From Streptomyces hirsutus (GTDB lineage: Bacteria; Actinomycetota; Actinomycetes; Streptomycetales; Streptomycetaceae), in assembly GCF_001418415.1 (NCBI RefSeq), contig NZ_LIQT01000173.1:1-56623 (forward strand): a stretch of 56,623 nucleotides of DNA, read 5' to 3'. Position numbers and translations under genes: made by a program. Of this stretch, positions 42,235 through 51,455 are shown one piece after another. The notes beneath the pieces were generated by a model that saw only the letters and a list, made by a program, of their open reading frames with translations, ran no database searches and had not been told where the DNA came from. Each line of letters opens with the position of its first letter. Position 1 is the first letter of the stretch.

Positions 42235-42573
42235 TCAGGCGTCCGCCTTGTGGCCGGCCCCGACATCACCGCGTCGCAGTTCCTCGTTGATGCGCTGGGC
42301 CTCTTCGAGTTGGTCCTCCAGGATGATGATGCGGCAAGCCGCCTCGATGGAGGTGCCCTGGTCAACCATCTCCCGGGCGCGGGCAGCGATACGCAACTGA
42401 TAGCGGGAGTAGCGGCGGTGGCCGCCCTCGGAACGCAGGGGCGTGATCAACCGGGCCTCGCCGAGAGCCCGCAGGAAAGCGGGCGTGGTACCGAGCATCT
42501 CTGCTGCCCGTCCCATGGTGTAAGCGGGGTAGTCGTCGTCGTCGATGCGGTCGAGCGGTGTGTCTGCGGTCAT
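42235..42573 (-). CDS. MerR-type helix-turn-helix regulator
   Basis: 112 aa from ATG 42573 (AGAGG upstream). Winged-helix of the MerR type: YTMGRAAEMLGTTPAFLRAL, LRSEGGHRRYSRYQLRIAA, then a C-terminal coiled helix (IILEDQLEEAQRINEELRRG). No effector domain, so it may respond to partner proteins. A 32-bp palindrome lies 29 bp upstream of the start. Confidence 0.9.
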   Translation of the reverse strand: MTADTPLDRIDDDDYPAYTMGRAAEMLGTTPAFLRALGEARLITPLRSEGGHRRYSRYQLRIAARAREMVDQGTSIEAACRIIILEDQLEEAQRINEELRRGDVGAGHKADA

Positions 42574-42601
42574 CTGCACCTCTGATGGGGGAATGCGTCG
42601 A

Positions 42602-42633
42602 GGGGCCTTGGTGCCGTACGGCACCAAGGCCCC
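42602..42633. promoter_or_regulatory. Perfect 32-bp palindrome upstream of the MerR gene
   Basis: GGGGCCTTGGTGCCGT and its exact reverse complement with no spacer. As DNA it could bind a dimeric regulator; as RNA in the leader of the MerR gene it would form a strong hairpin. No T-run beside it. Confidence 0.7.
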
Positions 42634-43158
42634 GAGGGATTTGTAACACCATCGACCGGCTTCCTACGAGGCCGGCCTCCTGTTTCCGCACCAGCCCCCG
42701 AAGAGGGGCGGAGAGTGCGGGGATCGCGGATGAGTGACCGTGGGACCACCTTCCGTTCCGGGGCCTGCGGTACCCGAGCGAACCGTTCTCGCCCGGGCGA
42801 TCCTGATGGCGTTCGCCTCCTTTTCTCTTTCTTCTGACAAACCTCTTGGTACTGCGGGTCCTGCGTACTGCCGGCGGCCCTCACGAGGCCACCCGGCCCG
42901 GCGACCAGCGAGGGGACCCAAAGCCTACTCCGGCCCCACCGCTCCACCGCCGTGCCACAACCTTTGATGCCTGCGGGCAGTTCATGCCTGCCGCGCCTCG
43001 CTGACTTCCTGGATACAGCAGACACGTTAACCCTCTCGCGGAGGCATGTCTACATCAGCCATGACAGATTTCAGCCCGTGCGAGTGAAAGGTTCTGCGGA
43101 CGTCGGCTCCCGTGCCGTGTCCCTGACCCCGTGCCCGTGCCCGTGCCCGTGCCCGCCC
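42634..43158. other. Gap between MerR gene and kdpC
   Basis: About 525 bp with no supportable gene. It should contain the MerR promoter (leftward) and the kdp transcript end. CCCGTGCCCGTGCCCGTGCC is a simple repeat at about 43130-43156. Confidence 0.5.
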
Positions 43159-43827
43159 TCAGTGTTCGGTCACGAGTCGTTCGAGGGCGATGTTCAGTTC
43201 CAGCACGTTGACCCGGGGTTCGCCGAGGAAGCCAAGGGTGCGGCCCTCGGTGTGCTCGTCGACGAGGTGGTGGACGTGCCCGACCGGCAGGCCGTTCCTC
43301 TCGGCGATCCGGTGGACCTGGAGGTCCGCGTACGCCGGGGAGATGTCCGGGTCCAGGCCGGAGCCGGAGGAGGTGACCGCGTCGGCGGGCACGTCGGAGG
43401 GCTTGACGGTGTATCCGCCGACGGAGTTGTCCCTGATGACGGCGGCCTTGGCGTCCCTCACCCACTGGACGAGTTCCGCGTTGTCCGCGGAACGGTTGGT
43501 GGCTCCGGAGAGGATCAGGTCGTACTGGGTGTTGACGCTGTTGGCGCCGAGGCCGTTCTGCGGGCGGCCCTGGAACCATTTCAGGTCCGGCTCAGGGGTC
43601 TGCTGCCCCTCCTTCAGCGGCAGGTTGTACGACTGGCCGATGAGCGCCGAGCCGACGACCCGGCCGTTCGCCTCGGTCTTCGAGCCGTTCGCCCTGCCGG
43701 GGAACAGCCCTTGGGCGAGGCCGGTGATCAGCAGCGGGTAGAGGACGCCGGTGACCAGGGTCAGGACGAGAAGGGCGCGCAGACCCGCTCCGAGCAGCCG
43801 GGCGGTGTGGGGTACGGAGATGTTCAT
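43159..43827 (-). CDS. kdpC: K+-transporting ATPase subunit C
   Basis: 222 aa. One N-terminal helix (LRALLVLTLVTGVLYPLLIT), then conserved QSYNLPLKEGQQ, the SGATNRSADNA region and SGSGLDPDISPAYADLQVHR before VDEHTEGRTLGFLGEPRVNV. KdpC is the assembly/catalytic chaperone of the high-affinity potassium pump. It starts 5 bp after kdpB. Confidence 0.96.
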   Translation of the reverse strand: MNISVPHTARLLGAGLRALLVLTLVTGVLYPLLITGLAQGLFPGRANGSKTEANGRVVGSALIGQSYNLPLKEGQQTPEPDLKWFQGRPQNGLGANSVNTQYDLILSGATNRSADNAELVQWVRDAKAAVIRDNSVGGYTVKPSDVPADAVTSSGSGLDPDISPAYADLQVHRIAERNGLPVGHVHHLVDEHTEGRTLGFLGEPRVNVLELNIALERLVTEH

Positions 43828-43832
43828 GTGCT

Positions 43833-45992
43833 TCAGCCGATCCCGGGGATGAGCGAGACGATCAGGTCGATGATCTTGATGCCGATGAACGGGGCGATCA
43901 GCCCGCCGAGGCCGTAGACGGCGAGGTTGCGGCGGAGCAGCCGGTCGGCGCTCACCGGCCGGTAGCGCACGCCCCTCAGGGCGAGCGGGACCAGCACGAC
44001 GATGATCAGCGCGTTGAAGATCACCGCGGACAGGATCGCGGAGTCGGGCGAGGACAGGCCCATGATGTTGAGCCTGTCCAGGCCCGGGTGGACGGCCGCG
44101 AACAGCGCCGGGATGATCGCGAAGTACTTCGCGACGTCGTTGGCGAGGGAGAACGTCGTCAGCGCACCGCGCGTGATCAGCAACTGCTTGCCGATCTCCA
44201 CGATCTCGATGAGCTTGGTCGGGTCGGAGTCGAGGTCGACCATGTTGCCGGCCTCCTTGGCGGCCGACGTACCGGTGTTCATCGCCACACCGACGTCCGC
44301 CCGGGCCAGCGCGGGCGCGTCGTTCGTGCCGTCGCCGGTCATCGCGACCAGCTTGCCGCCGTCCTGTTCCCGTTCGATCAGCGCCATCTTGTCCTCGGGG
44401 GTGGCTTCCGCGAGGAAGTCGTCGACGCCGGCCTCGTCGGCGATCGCCCTGGCGGTCAGCGGGTTGTCGCCCGTGATCATGACGGTTCTGATGCCCATCC
44501 GGCGCAGCGCCTCGAACCGCTCCCGCATGCCCTCCTTGACGACGTCCTTGAGGTGGACGACGCCCAGGACACGGGCGCCCCGGTCGTCCTCGACCGCAAC
44601 CAGCAGCGGTGTACCGCCCGCCTCGGCGATGCGGTCGGCGGTCGCTTCCGCGTCCTCGGCCACCGTGCCGCCCCGCGCCCCGACCCAGGCGACGACCGAA
44701 CCGGCCGCGCCCTTGCGGACCTTGCGGCCGTCGACGTCGACGCCCGACAGCCGGGTCCGCGCGGTGAACGGCACCCATGCGGCGCCGGCGAGTTCGCCCT
44801 GCCGGCGCTCGCGCAGCCCGTACCTCTCCTTGGCCAGGACGACGACGGAGCGGCCCTCGGGTGTCTCGTCGGCCAGCGAGGAGAGCTGGGCGGCGTCGGC
44901 GAGCTCGGCCTCGGTCGCCCCGCGCACCGGCACGAACTCCGCTGCCTGCCGGTTGCCGAGCGTGATGGTGCCGGTCTTGTCCAGCAGCAGCGTGGAGACG
45001 TCACCGGCGGCCTCGACCGCACGGCCCGACAGGGCCAGCACGTTGCGCTGCACCAGACGGTCCATGCCCGCGATGCCGATCGCGGAGAGCAGGGCGCCGA
45101 TCGTGGTCGGGATCAGGCAGACCAGCAGCGCCACCAGCACCACCGTCGTCAGGTGGGCGCCCGCGTGGTCCGCGAGCGGCGGCAGGGTGGCGCAGGCGAG
45201 CAGGAAGACGAGGGTCAGCGAGGCCAGCAGGATGTTCAACGCGATCTCGTTGGGTGTCTTCTGCCGTGCGGCGCCCTCGACCAGGCCGATCATCCGGTCG
45301 ATGAAGGTCTCACCCGGCTTCGTCGTGATCCTGACGACGATACGGTCGGAGAGGACCGTCGTTCCGCCGGTGACCGCGCTGCGGTCGCCGCCGGACTCCC
45401 GGATGACGGGTGCCGACTCCCCGGTGATCGCCGACTCGTCGACGGACGCGACGCCCTCGACGACGTCACCGTCGCCGGGGACGATGTCGCCCGCCTCGCA
45501 GACCACCAGGTCACCGATCCGCAGTGCGGTACCGGGCACCGGCTCCTCGCGCCCGCCGGCCAGGCGGCGGGCGACGGTGTCGGTGGTGGCCCTGCGCAGC
45601 GTGTCGGCCTGTGCCTTGCCGCGGCCCTCGGCGACCGCCTCCGCCAGGTTGGCGAAGAGCACGGTCAGCCAGAGCCAGGCGCTGATGGTCCAGCCGAACC
45701 AGTCGCCCGGGTCCAGGAAGGAGAACACCGTCGTCAGGACGGATCCGATCAGGACCACGAACATGACGGGCGACTTCACCATCAGGCGTGGATCGAGCTT
45801 GCGGAAGGCGTCGGGCAGCGACCTGACCAGTTGCCTCGGATCGAACAGGCCCGCGCCGACCCGGTCGCCCGTCGCGGATACGGCGGGCGCGGACCCGCTG
45901 GACGCGGGCCCGGCGGGTCCGTCGCTGTGCGGCGTCCGGTGCGGAGCGGCTGTGGACATCGGGTCCTCGTGGTTCTGGGTGTCGGTGGTCAT
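43833..45992 (-). CDS. kdpB: K+-transporting P-type ATPase subunit B
   Basis: 719 aa. The P-type ATPase phosphorylation motif DKTGTITLG is present, with [20 protein letters not shown] (TGES), [12 protein letters not shown] and seven or so helices, including the C-terminal ones. N-terminal extension of about 45 Pro/Ser/Gly-rich residues before [23 protein letters not shown] hydrolysis drives potassium uptake through KdpA. Start codon overlaps the kdpA stop by four bases (ATGA). Confidence 0.97.
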   Translation of the reverse strand: MTTDTQNHEDPMSTAAPHRTPHSDGPAGPASSGSAPAVSATGDRVGAGLFDPRQLVRSLPDAFRKLDPRLMVKSPVMFVVLIGSVLTTVFSFLDPGDWFGWTISAWLWLTVLFANLAEAVAEGRGKAQADTLRRATTDTVARRLAGGREEPVPGTALRIGDLVVCEAGDIVPGDGDVVEGVASVDESAITGESAPVIRESGGDRSAVTGGTTVLSDRIVVRITTKPGETFIDRMIGLVEGAARQKTPNEIALNILLASLTLVFLLACATLPPLADHAGAHLTTVVLVALLVCLIPTTIGALLSAIGIAGMDRLVQRNVLALSGRAVEAAGDVSTLLLDKTGTITLGNRQAAEFVPVRGATEAELADAAQLSSLADETPEGRSVVVLAKERYGLRERRQGELAGAAWVPFTARTRLSGVDVDGRKVRKGAAGSVVAWVGARGGTVAEDAEATADRIAEAGGTPLLVAVEDDRGARVLGVVHLKDVVKEGMRERFEALRRMGIRTVMITGDNPLTARAIADEAGVDDFLAEATPEDKMALIEREQDGGKLVAMTGDGTNDAPALARADVGVAMNTGTSAAKEAGNMVDLDSDPTKLIEIVEIGKQLLITRGALTTFSLANDVAKYFAIIPALFAAVHPGLDRLNIMGLSSPDSAILSAVIFNALIIVVLVPLALRGVRYRPVSADRLLRRNLAVYGLGGLIAPFIGIKIIDLIVSLIPGIG

Positions 45993-47668
45993 GACGCCAG
46001 CCCCTCGGCGAGCGGACCCAGCGCGAGCGCCGGGAAGTAGGTCAGGCCGGCGATGATCAGGACGGCGCCCGCCAGCAGGCCGGTGAACAGCGGCTTCTCG
46101 GTGCGCAGGGTGCCCGCGGTGGCCGGGACGGGGATCTGCCGCGCCAGCGAGCCCGCGAGCGCCAGGACGAACACCATCGGCAGGAAACGGCCGAGCAGCA
46201 TCGCCAGGCCCAGGGTGGTGTTGAACCACTGGGTGTCGGCGTCGAGGCCGGCGAAGGCCGAGCCGTTGTTGTTCGCGGCGGAGGTGTAGGCGTACAGGAC
46301 CTCGGAGAAGCCGTGCGCGCCGCTGTTCGTCATCGAGTGGCCCGGCGTGGGCAGGGCCATCGCCGCGGCCGTGAGGACCAGCACCAGTGCCGGGGTGATC
46401 AGGATGGAGCAGGCGGCGAACTTGATCTCGCGGCCGCCGATCTTCTTGCCGAGGTACTCGGGGGTCCGGCCGACCATCAGCCCGGCGATGAACACCGCGA
46501 CGACCGCCATGATCAGCATGCCGTACAGGCCGGACCCCACACCGCCGGGCGCGATCTCGCCCAGCATCATGCCGAGCATCGTGATGCCGCCGCCGAGACC
46601 GGTGAACGAAGAGTGGAAGGAGTCCACCGCGCCCGTGGAGGTCAGGGTGGTCGACACCGCGAAGATCGACGAGCCGCCGATCCCGAAGCGGACCTCCTTG
46701 CCCTCCATCGCGCCGCCCGCGATCTCGAGGGCCGGGCCCCGGTGGGTGAACTCCGTCCACATCATCAGGGCGACGAAACCGGCCCAGATCGTGGCCATGG
46801 TCGCGAGGATCGCGTAGCCCTGCCTGACCGAGCCGACCATGAGGCCGAAGGCACGCGGGAGCGAGAACGGGATCAGCAGCATCAGGAAGAGCTCGAACAG
46901 GTTGGTGAACGGGGTGGGGTTCTCGAAGGGGTGGGCCGAGTTGGCGTTGAAGTAACCGCCACCGTTGGTGCCCAGCATCTTGACGGCCTCCTGCGAGGCG
47001 ACCGCACCGCCGTTCCACTCCTGCGAGCCGCCCGTGCCGTGTCCATGGACGAACTGGCCGACCTCGTGGATGCCGGAGAAGTTCTGGATCACTCCGCCGG
47101 CCACGAGCACGACCGCGGCGACCGCGGCGAGCGGCACCAGGACGCGGACGACACCGCGGACCAGGTCGGCCCAGAAGTTGCCCAGTTCACCGGTACGCGA
47201 CCTGGCGAAACCGCGCACCAGCGCCGCGGCGACCGCCATGCCGACCGCCGCCGACACGAAGTTCTGCACCGCCAGCCCGGCGGTCTGCACGACGTGGCCC
47301 ATGGCCTGCTCGCCGTAGTACGACTGCCAGTTGGTGTTGGTCACGAAGGACACGGCGGTGTTGAACGCCTGGTCCGGGTCGATGGACGCGAAGCCCAGCG
47401 AGCCCGGCAGCACGCCCTGGAGCCGTTGGAGCAGGTAGAGGAAGAGGACACCGGCCACCGAGAAGACCAGCACGCCGCGCAGGTATGCGGGCCAGCGCAT
47501 TTCGGCGTCCGGGTCGACACCGACGCCCCGGTAGATCCACCGCTCCACACGCCGGTGCGTGCCGGAGGAGTAGACCCTGGCCAGGTGATTGCCGAGAGGG
47601 AGGTGGGCGAGCGCCAGCGCGGCGATGAGCGCGAGCAGCTGGAGCAGGCCGGCGAGGACGGGGCTCAT
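45989..47668 (-). CDS. kdpA: K+-transporting ATPase subunit A
   Basis: 559 aa with about ten helices and four pseudo-repeats. Selectivity-filter motifs are visible ([75 protein letters not shown]). This is the potassium channel-like subunit of KdpFABC. The kdpF stop is 7 bp upstream. Confidence 0.97.
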   Translation of the reverse strand: MSPVLAGLLQLLALIAALALAHLPLGNHLARVYSSGTHRRVERWIYRGVGVDPDAEMRWPAYLRGVLVFSVAGVLFLYLLQRLQGVLPGSLGFASIDPDQAFNTAVSFVTNTNWQSYYGEQAMGHVVQTAGLAVQNFVSAAVGMAVAAALVRGFARSRTGELGNFWADLVRGVVRVLVPLAAVAAVVLVAGGVIQNFSGIHEVGQFVHGHGTGGSQEWNGGAVASQEAVKMLGTNGGGYFNANSAHPFENPTPFTNLFELFLMLLIPFSLPRAFGLMVGSVRQGYAILATMATIWAGFVALMMWTEFTHRGPALEIAGGAMEGKEVRFGIGGSSIFAVSTTLTSTGAVDSFHSSFTGLGGGITMLGMMLGEIAPGGVGSGLYGMLIMAVVAVFIAGLMVGRTPEYLGKKIGGREIKFAACSILITPALVLVLTAAAMALPTPGHSMTNSGAHGFSEVLYAYTSAANNNGSAFAGLDADTQWFNTTLGLAMLLGRFLPMVFVLALAGSLARQIPVPATAGTLRTEKPLFTGLLAGAVLIIAGLTYFPALALGPLAEGLAS

Positions 47669-47675
47669 GTGCGGC

Positions 47676-47765
47676 TCAGAACCTCTCCGGGTGGATCAGG
47701 GCGAGGACGAGGTAACCCACCAGGGCGACGGCCACGATCAGGCCGACGACGTTCTCGGCGGTCAC
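47676..47765 (-). CDS. kdpF: KdpF stabilising peptide
   Basis: 29 aa from GTG 47765: a single helix ([20 protein letters not shown]) followed by HPERF, the conserved KdpF ending. It stabilises the Kdp complex in the membrane. Its start overlaps the stop of the 27-aa upstream ORF by four bases (GTGA). Confidence 0.9.
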   Translation of the reverse strand: MTAENVVGLIVAVALVGYLVLALIHPERF

Positions 47766-47845
47766 AGCTTCGTCACCCCCTTGGCGATGAGGGCCACGAG
47801 CGCGAACACCGCGATCGTGGTGACGACGAAGGCCACGTCGGCCAT
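47762..47845 (-). CDS. 27-aa micro-membrane protein upstream of kdpF
   Basis: MADVAFVVTTIAVFALVALI then AKGVTKL, from ATG 47845, with AGGAG 8 bases upstream. One membrane helix and a Lys-rich end. It is translationally coupled to kdpF. Not KdpF itself; probably a second small subunit or leader peptide. Too short for usual gene finders. Confidence 0.75.
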   Translation of the reverse strand: MADVAFVVTTIAVFALVALIAKGVTKL

Positions 47846-47914
47846 CGCAAGCTCCTAAGAGGTGCGGGGAGGAATCTGACACGTACGAGGAAAACTCCGC
47901 AGTGACCGGATTCG

Positions 47915-48010
47915 AGCACCGTTGATGGCTTCCTTACGGCGACCCGAGCACCTTTGATGGCTCCCTTACGGCAGCCCGAACGACCTTGACGGCTTCCTGA
48001 CGACAGCCCT
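47915..48010. promoter_or_regulatory. Three 32-bp-phased direct repeats upstream of kdp
   Basis: GATGGCTTCCTTACGGC, GATGGCTCCCTTACGGC and GACGGCTTCCTGACGAC start at 47924, 47956 and 47988, exactly 32 bp apart; GAGCACC or GAACGACC precedes each. A fourth, degenerate unit follows. Spacing equals about three helical turns, so bound proteins would lie on one DNA face. Likely regulatory region of the kdp operon; regulator unknown. Confidence 0.7.
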
Positions 48011-48171
48011 CGAGCACCGCCCATGACGCCCCGGCAGGCGGAGTCGGGGAGGTTCCGCGGTGGCCGGAAGAAGGTGTGCCGGGCACCCCGTTTGACGGCA
48101 ACCAGGAGGATTCCGCCGCGAGTTCGCCTAGGTTGGCCTCACTGGTCACGCTCATCACAGGAGGCTCAGCC

Positions 48172-48999
48172 GTGTCGGAGGACACTACTCAGGACAGCGC
48201 CGGTTTCGAGACACGTGCCCGCATCGATACGACGAAGCCGCACTCGGCGCGGTTCTGGAACTACTTCGTCGGCGGCAAGGACAACTACAAGGTCGACCGG
48301 GAGGTCGGGGAGCAGATCAAGGACATCTTCCCCGGGCTGGTCGACGTGGCGCACACCAGCCGGCAGTTCCTGGGGCGGGCTGTCACGCACCTGGCCGGGA
48401 AGGAGGGGATACGGCAGTTCCTGGACGTCGGTACGGGACTGCCGACCGCCGACAACACGCATCAGGTGGCGCAGCGCGTCGCTCCGGACGCGCGGATCGT
48501 GTACGTCGACAACGACCCGATCGTGCTGACCCACGCCAATGCGCTGTTGACCAGCACGCCCGAGGGCCGGACCGACTATCTGGACGCCGACCTCTACGAC
48601 CCCGAGTCCGTCCTGCGGGCCGCCGCCGGGACGCTGGACCTGTCCCGGCCGGTCGCCCTGATGATCCTCAACACGCTCGGCCATGTCGCCGACTACGAGC
48701 AGGCACGTGACCTGGTGAACCGCCTCATGGCCGGGCTCCCCTCGGGCAGCTACCTCGTGATCAGCGACAGTACGGCGACGAGCGAGGGCATGATCGCGGC
48801 GTCGAACGCGTACAACTCGAGCGGCGCCGTGCCGTACTACGTACGCGAGGTCGAGGAGATCGCCGGGTTCTTCGACGGCCTGGAGCTGGTGGAGCCCGGA
48901 GTCGTACGGGTCCCGGAGTGGCGGCCCGAGGCCGGGGCGCCGGGCGAGCACGACGAGAAGGCCGTGGACGCCTACTGCGGAGTGGCGCGCAAGGCGTAA
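48172..48999 (+). CDS. SAM-dependent methyltransferase, DUF574 family
   Basis: 275 aa from GTG 48172 (AGGAGG upstream). N-terminal TTKPHSARFWNYFVGGKDNY (the R.(Y/W)(D/N)Y..GGK.N signature), SAM site FLDVGTGLPTADNTHQVA, VYVDNDPIVLTHANALL and ALMILNTLGHVADYEQA. This methyltransferase family is highly expanded in Streptomyces; substrates are unknown. Divergent from kdp across a 326-bp gap. Confidence 0.93.
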   Translation: MSEDTTQDSAGFETRARIDTTKPHSARFWNYFVGGKDNYKVDREVGEQIKDIFPGLVDVAHTSRQFLGRAVTHLAGKEGIRQFLDVGTGLPTADNTHQVAQRVAPDARIVYVDNDPIVLTHANALLTSTPEGRTDYLDADLYDPESVLRAAAGTLDLSRPVALMILNTLGHVADYEQARDLVNRLMAGLPSGSYLVISDSTATSEGMIAASNAYNSSGAVPYYVREVEEIAGFFDGLELVEPGVVRVPEWRPEAGAPGEHDEKAVDAYCGVARKA

Positions 49000-49107
49000 G
49001 ACGCTCGGTGAGCGGGTGAGCGGGCGGGGAGCCGAACCGTATCGGCTTCCCGCCCGCTCGTCGTCCCCGGGAGGATGACGAGCGGGCCGACGGTGCGCGG
49101 TGTTCGG

Positions 49108-49142
49108 CGTGCCGGCGTGTCGGCGTGCCGGCGTGTCGGCGG
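49108..49142. repeat. 8-bp microsatellite
   Basis: Alternating CGGCGTGC and CGGCGTGT units, about four copies, in the leader region of the glutathione peroxidase gene. Confidence 0.8.
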
Positions 49143-49248
49143 GCCCACCGGTGAGGTGGACGGGGCGGCGGCGTGGGGGCGGCCGCGTAGCACGGGAGCG
49201 TCGCGTGGCGTGTGCCACTCCCTTTCATGTCTCGTCATGTCCCGGAGC

Positions 49249-49254
49249 TAGCAT
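49249..49254 (+). promoter_or_regulatory. -10 box of a probable leaderless promoter
   Basis: TAGCAT ends 7 bases before the peroxidase ATG, and no Shine-Dalgarno sequence is present, so transcription most likely begins at or near the start codon. Confidence 0.5.
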
Positions 49255-49261
49255 CCGGGAC

Positions 49262-49780
49262 ATGACGACTCAAGAGACCAAAGAGACCAACGGTTCCTCC
49301 CCCCTCGATGTTGAGATCGGTGCTCTGAGCGGCGGGTCCGCCGGGCTCGCGCGGTATGCGGGCCAGGTCGTGCTCGTCGTGAACGTGGCCTCCAAGTGTG
49401 GGCTGACCCCGCAGTACGCCGGGCTGGAGCGCCTGCACGAGCAGTACGCGGCGAAGGGCTTCACGGTGCTCGGCGTGCCCTGCAACCAGTTCATGGGGCA
49501 GGAGCCGGGCACCTCGGAGGAGATCGCCGAGTTCTGCTCCGCGACGTACGGCGTGACCTTCCCGATGACCGAGAAGGTCGAGGTCAACGGGGAGGGGCGG
49601 CACGCGCTGTACGAGCGGCTGGTCGGCTTCGCCGATGCCGAGGGTCACCGCGGGGACGTCCGCTGGAACTTCGAGAAGTTCCTGATCGGGCGGGACGGCG
49701 AGGTCGTCGCCCGTTTCTCGCCGCAGGTCGAGCCGGAGGCGGCGGAGCTCGTGGCGGCGGTCGAGGGCGCGCTCGGCTAG
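49262..49780 (+). CDS. Glutathione peroxidase-family (thiol) peroxidase
   Basis: 172 aa. Catalytic tetrad: C46 (NVASKCGLTPQY), Q80 (NQFMGQEPG), W135 and N136 (VRWNFEKFL); a possible resolving Cys at 92 (EFCSATYG). Cys replaces selenocysteine, as in bacterial members that use thioredoxin. Reduces peroxides in the cytoplasm. The short N-terminus (MTTQETKETNGSS) precedes the fold. Probably translated from a leaderless mRNA. Confidence 0.95.
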   Translation: MTTQETKETNGSSPLDVEIGALSGGSAGLARYAGQVVLVVNVASKCGLTPQYAGLERLHEQYAAKGFTVLGVPCNQFMGQEPGTSEEIAEFCSATYGVTFPMTEKVEVNGEGRHALYERLVGFADAEGHRGDVRWNFEKFLIGRDGEVVARFSPQVEPEAAELVAAVEGALG

Positions 49781-49905
49781 CCGGACGGAACTCCCTCGAG
49801 CAGAGCGGTCTCGGGCGCGTCGAGGACGTTGACCTTGCCCCTGGGGCAGGGGTGAGCGTTCGGGTCGTCGGGCGGAAGGGCCGCCCGACGGCGGAGGATG
49901 GCGCG

Positions 49906-50757
49906 GTGGACGAGGAACTGCTCGGGATCGGTGCGTTCGCGGCGCGGGCGCGGCTGTCGGCCAAGGCGTTGCGGTTGTACGACCGGCTGGGGCTGCTGGC
50001 TCCGGCACGGGTCGACGAGGTCACCGGGTACCGGTTCTACCGGACGAGCCAGGTCGAGCGGGCCCGGACGGTGGCGCTGTTGCGGCAGCTGGACATGCCG
50101 CTCGCCCGGATCGCCGAGGTCGTCGACGCGGACGACGGTGTCGTGGCGGCCGGCCGGCTCGCCGCCTACTGGGCGGATGTCGAGGCGCGGCTCGCCGGGC
50201 AGCGGACACTCGCCGAGTACCTCCGTGGACGACTCTCCGGGAGGAGTTCCGAGATGTACGGGAAGTTCGTGGTCGAGACGGTGGACGTGCCGCGGCAGGT
50301 ATTGATCACCGAGACGCGGCACACGCTGGCGGACGAGTTGCCGGCGTGGATCGGGTCGGCGCTGGGACGGCTGGAGGAGGCCGCGTCCGTGTGCGGGGGC
50401 GTGGCCGGAGTGCCGTTCGTCGCCTATCACTCCGAGGTGTCGACGGAGAGCGACGGCCCGGCCGAGGCGTGCGTGCCGGTCGCCGACGAGGCGGCGGCCC
50501 GGGCCTGGGCCGCGGCGCAGGGGCGGGCCCGGTCGACGGCGGTGCGGGTGGAGCCAGCCCAGCGGCTGGCCCGTACCCGGATCACCAAGGCGCAGGTGGC
50601 TCATCCGCAGATTCTGGCCGCGTTCGAGGCGGTGGAGCAGTGGATGGCGGCCGAGGGTCTGACGGCCGCGGGACCCTGCCGGGAGGTGTACTTCGCGGAC
50701 TGGGACGCCGCGGGGGCCGAGGATCCGGTGTGCGACGTGGCGTTCCCGGTGCGGTGA
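49906..50757 (+). CDS. MerR-family regulator with GyrI-like effector domain
   Basis: 283 aa from GTG 49906 (GGAGG 9 bases upstream). N-terminal MerR HTH (GIGAFAARARLSAKALRLYD, LLAPARVDEVTGYRFYRTSQ, and a dimer coiled coil to about 110). C-terminal GyrI-like domain (about 130-283, VVETVDVPRQVLITETRHTL ... REVYFADWDAAGAEDPVCDV), as in BmrR, which binds drugs or small molecules. Located 125 bp after the peroxidase gene. Confidence 0.9.
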   Translation: MDEELLGIGAFAARARLSAKALRLYDRLGLLAPARVDEVTGYRFYRTSQVERARTVALLRQLDMPLARIAEVVDADDGVVAAGRLAAYWADVEARLAGQRTLAEYLRGRLSGRSSEMYGKFVVETVDVPRQVLITETRHTLADELPAWIGSALGRLEEAASVCGGVAGVPFVAYHSEVSTESDGPAEACVPVADEAAARAWAAAQGRARSTAVRVEPAQRLARTRITKAQVAHPQILAAFEAVEQWMAAEGLTAAGPCREVYFADWDAAGAEDPVCDVAFPVR

Positions 50758-51013
50758 GAACTGCGCGATGGGAGCGGCGCGGTAGCGAAGCCGCCGCTGG
50801 GGAACATGGGCCCGAGCCGAGCCCTCTCGGCAAGGACGGCGATCTCGTCGAGAGGGCTCTCCAGCCGTGCTGGGAGTGGCACCGGGCCTGTGGTGGGTGC
50901 CGCCGGCAGGCAGTCCGTCGCGGCAGGGCTGCCGACGGGGCTGCCGACGGCCCTCCGACCGCCTCTGCCGGCTGTCCCCGGGGCCGGCCCGTCCCCGTAT
51001 GGTGGTGGCCTTC

Positions 51014-51205
51014 TCAGGCCTTCACCGAGGCCACGAAAGCGCTCCACGCGTCCGTGGGGAAGGCCAGCTTCGGACCCTCGGGAATCTTGGTGTCCCCGAG
51101 TTCCAGTGCCTCCTCGGTGGTCGACCTGACCATCACGCACGCGCCGTTGTTGTTGGTGTAGGAGGACGTCGTCCACGTTTCCGTGGCGCCCAGACGAATT
51201 GCCAT
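51014..51205 (-). CDS. DUF397 protein
   Basis: 63 aa from ATG 51205. TWTTSSYTNNNGACVMVRST and GDTKIPEGPKLAFPTDAWSA are the DUF397 hallmarks (W..SSY....G.CV.V, aW.aF). In Streptomyces such small proteins accompany the HTH protein encoded just upstream on the same strand and often act with it as toxin/antitoxin-like or developmental regulators. Confidence 0.92.
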   Translation of the reverse strand: MAIRLGATETWTTSSYTNNNGACVMVRSTTEEALELGDTKIPEGPKLAFPTDAWSAFVASVKA

Positions 51206-51455
51206 GTTCGCTCCGTAGCCAGTTGCTGAGTTGCTGTCACCGGGCTGCGCATTCCAGCAGGGACCCGCAGAACGGATTGCGCCAACCTTCACTGACGGCT
51301 GGCGTGATCGACGCTACTCGCCAACATCCTCTACAGGAGCAGCCATTCACTCGACCGGGTGGCATATTCCAGGTGAGACTTCCAGCACGGCATGTCAGCG
51401 GTGTACAGTGCCGCTCCTTTGCCCACCGGAGAGCCGTAGCCGTCCTGCCGGGGCG

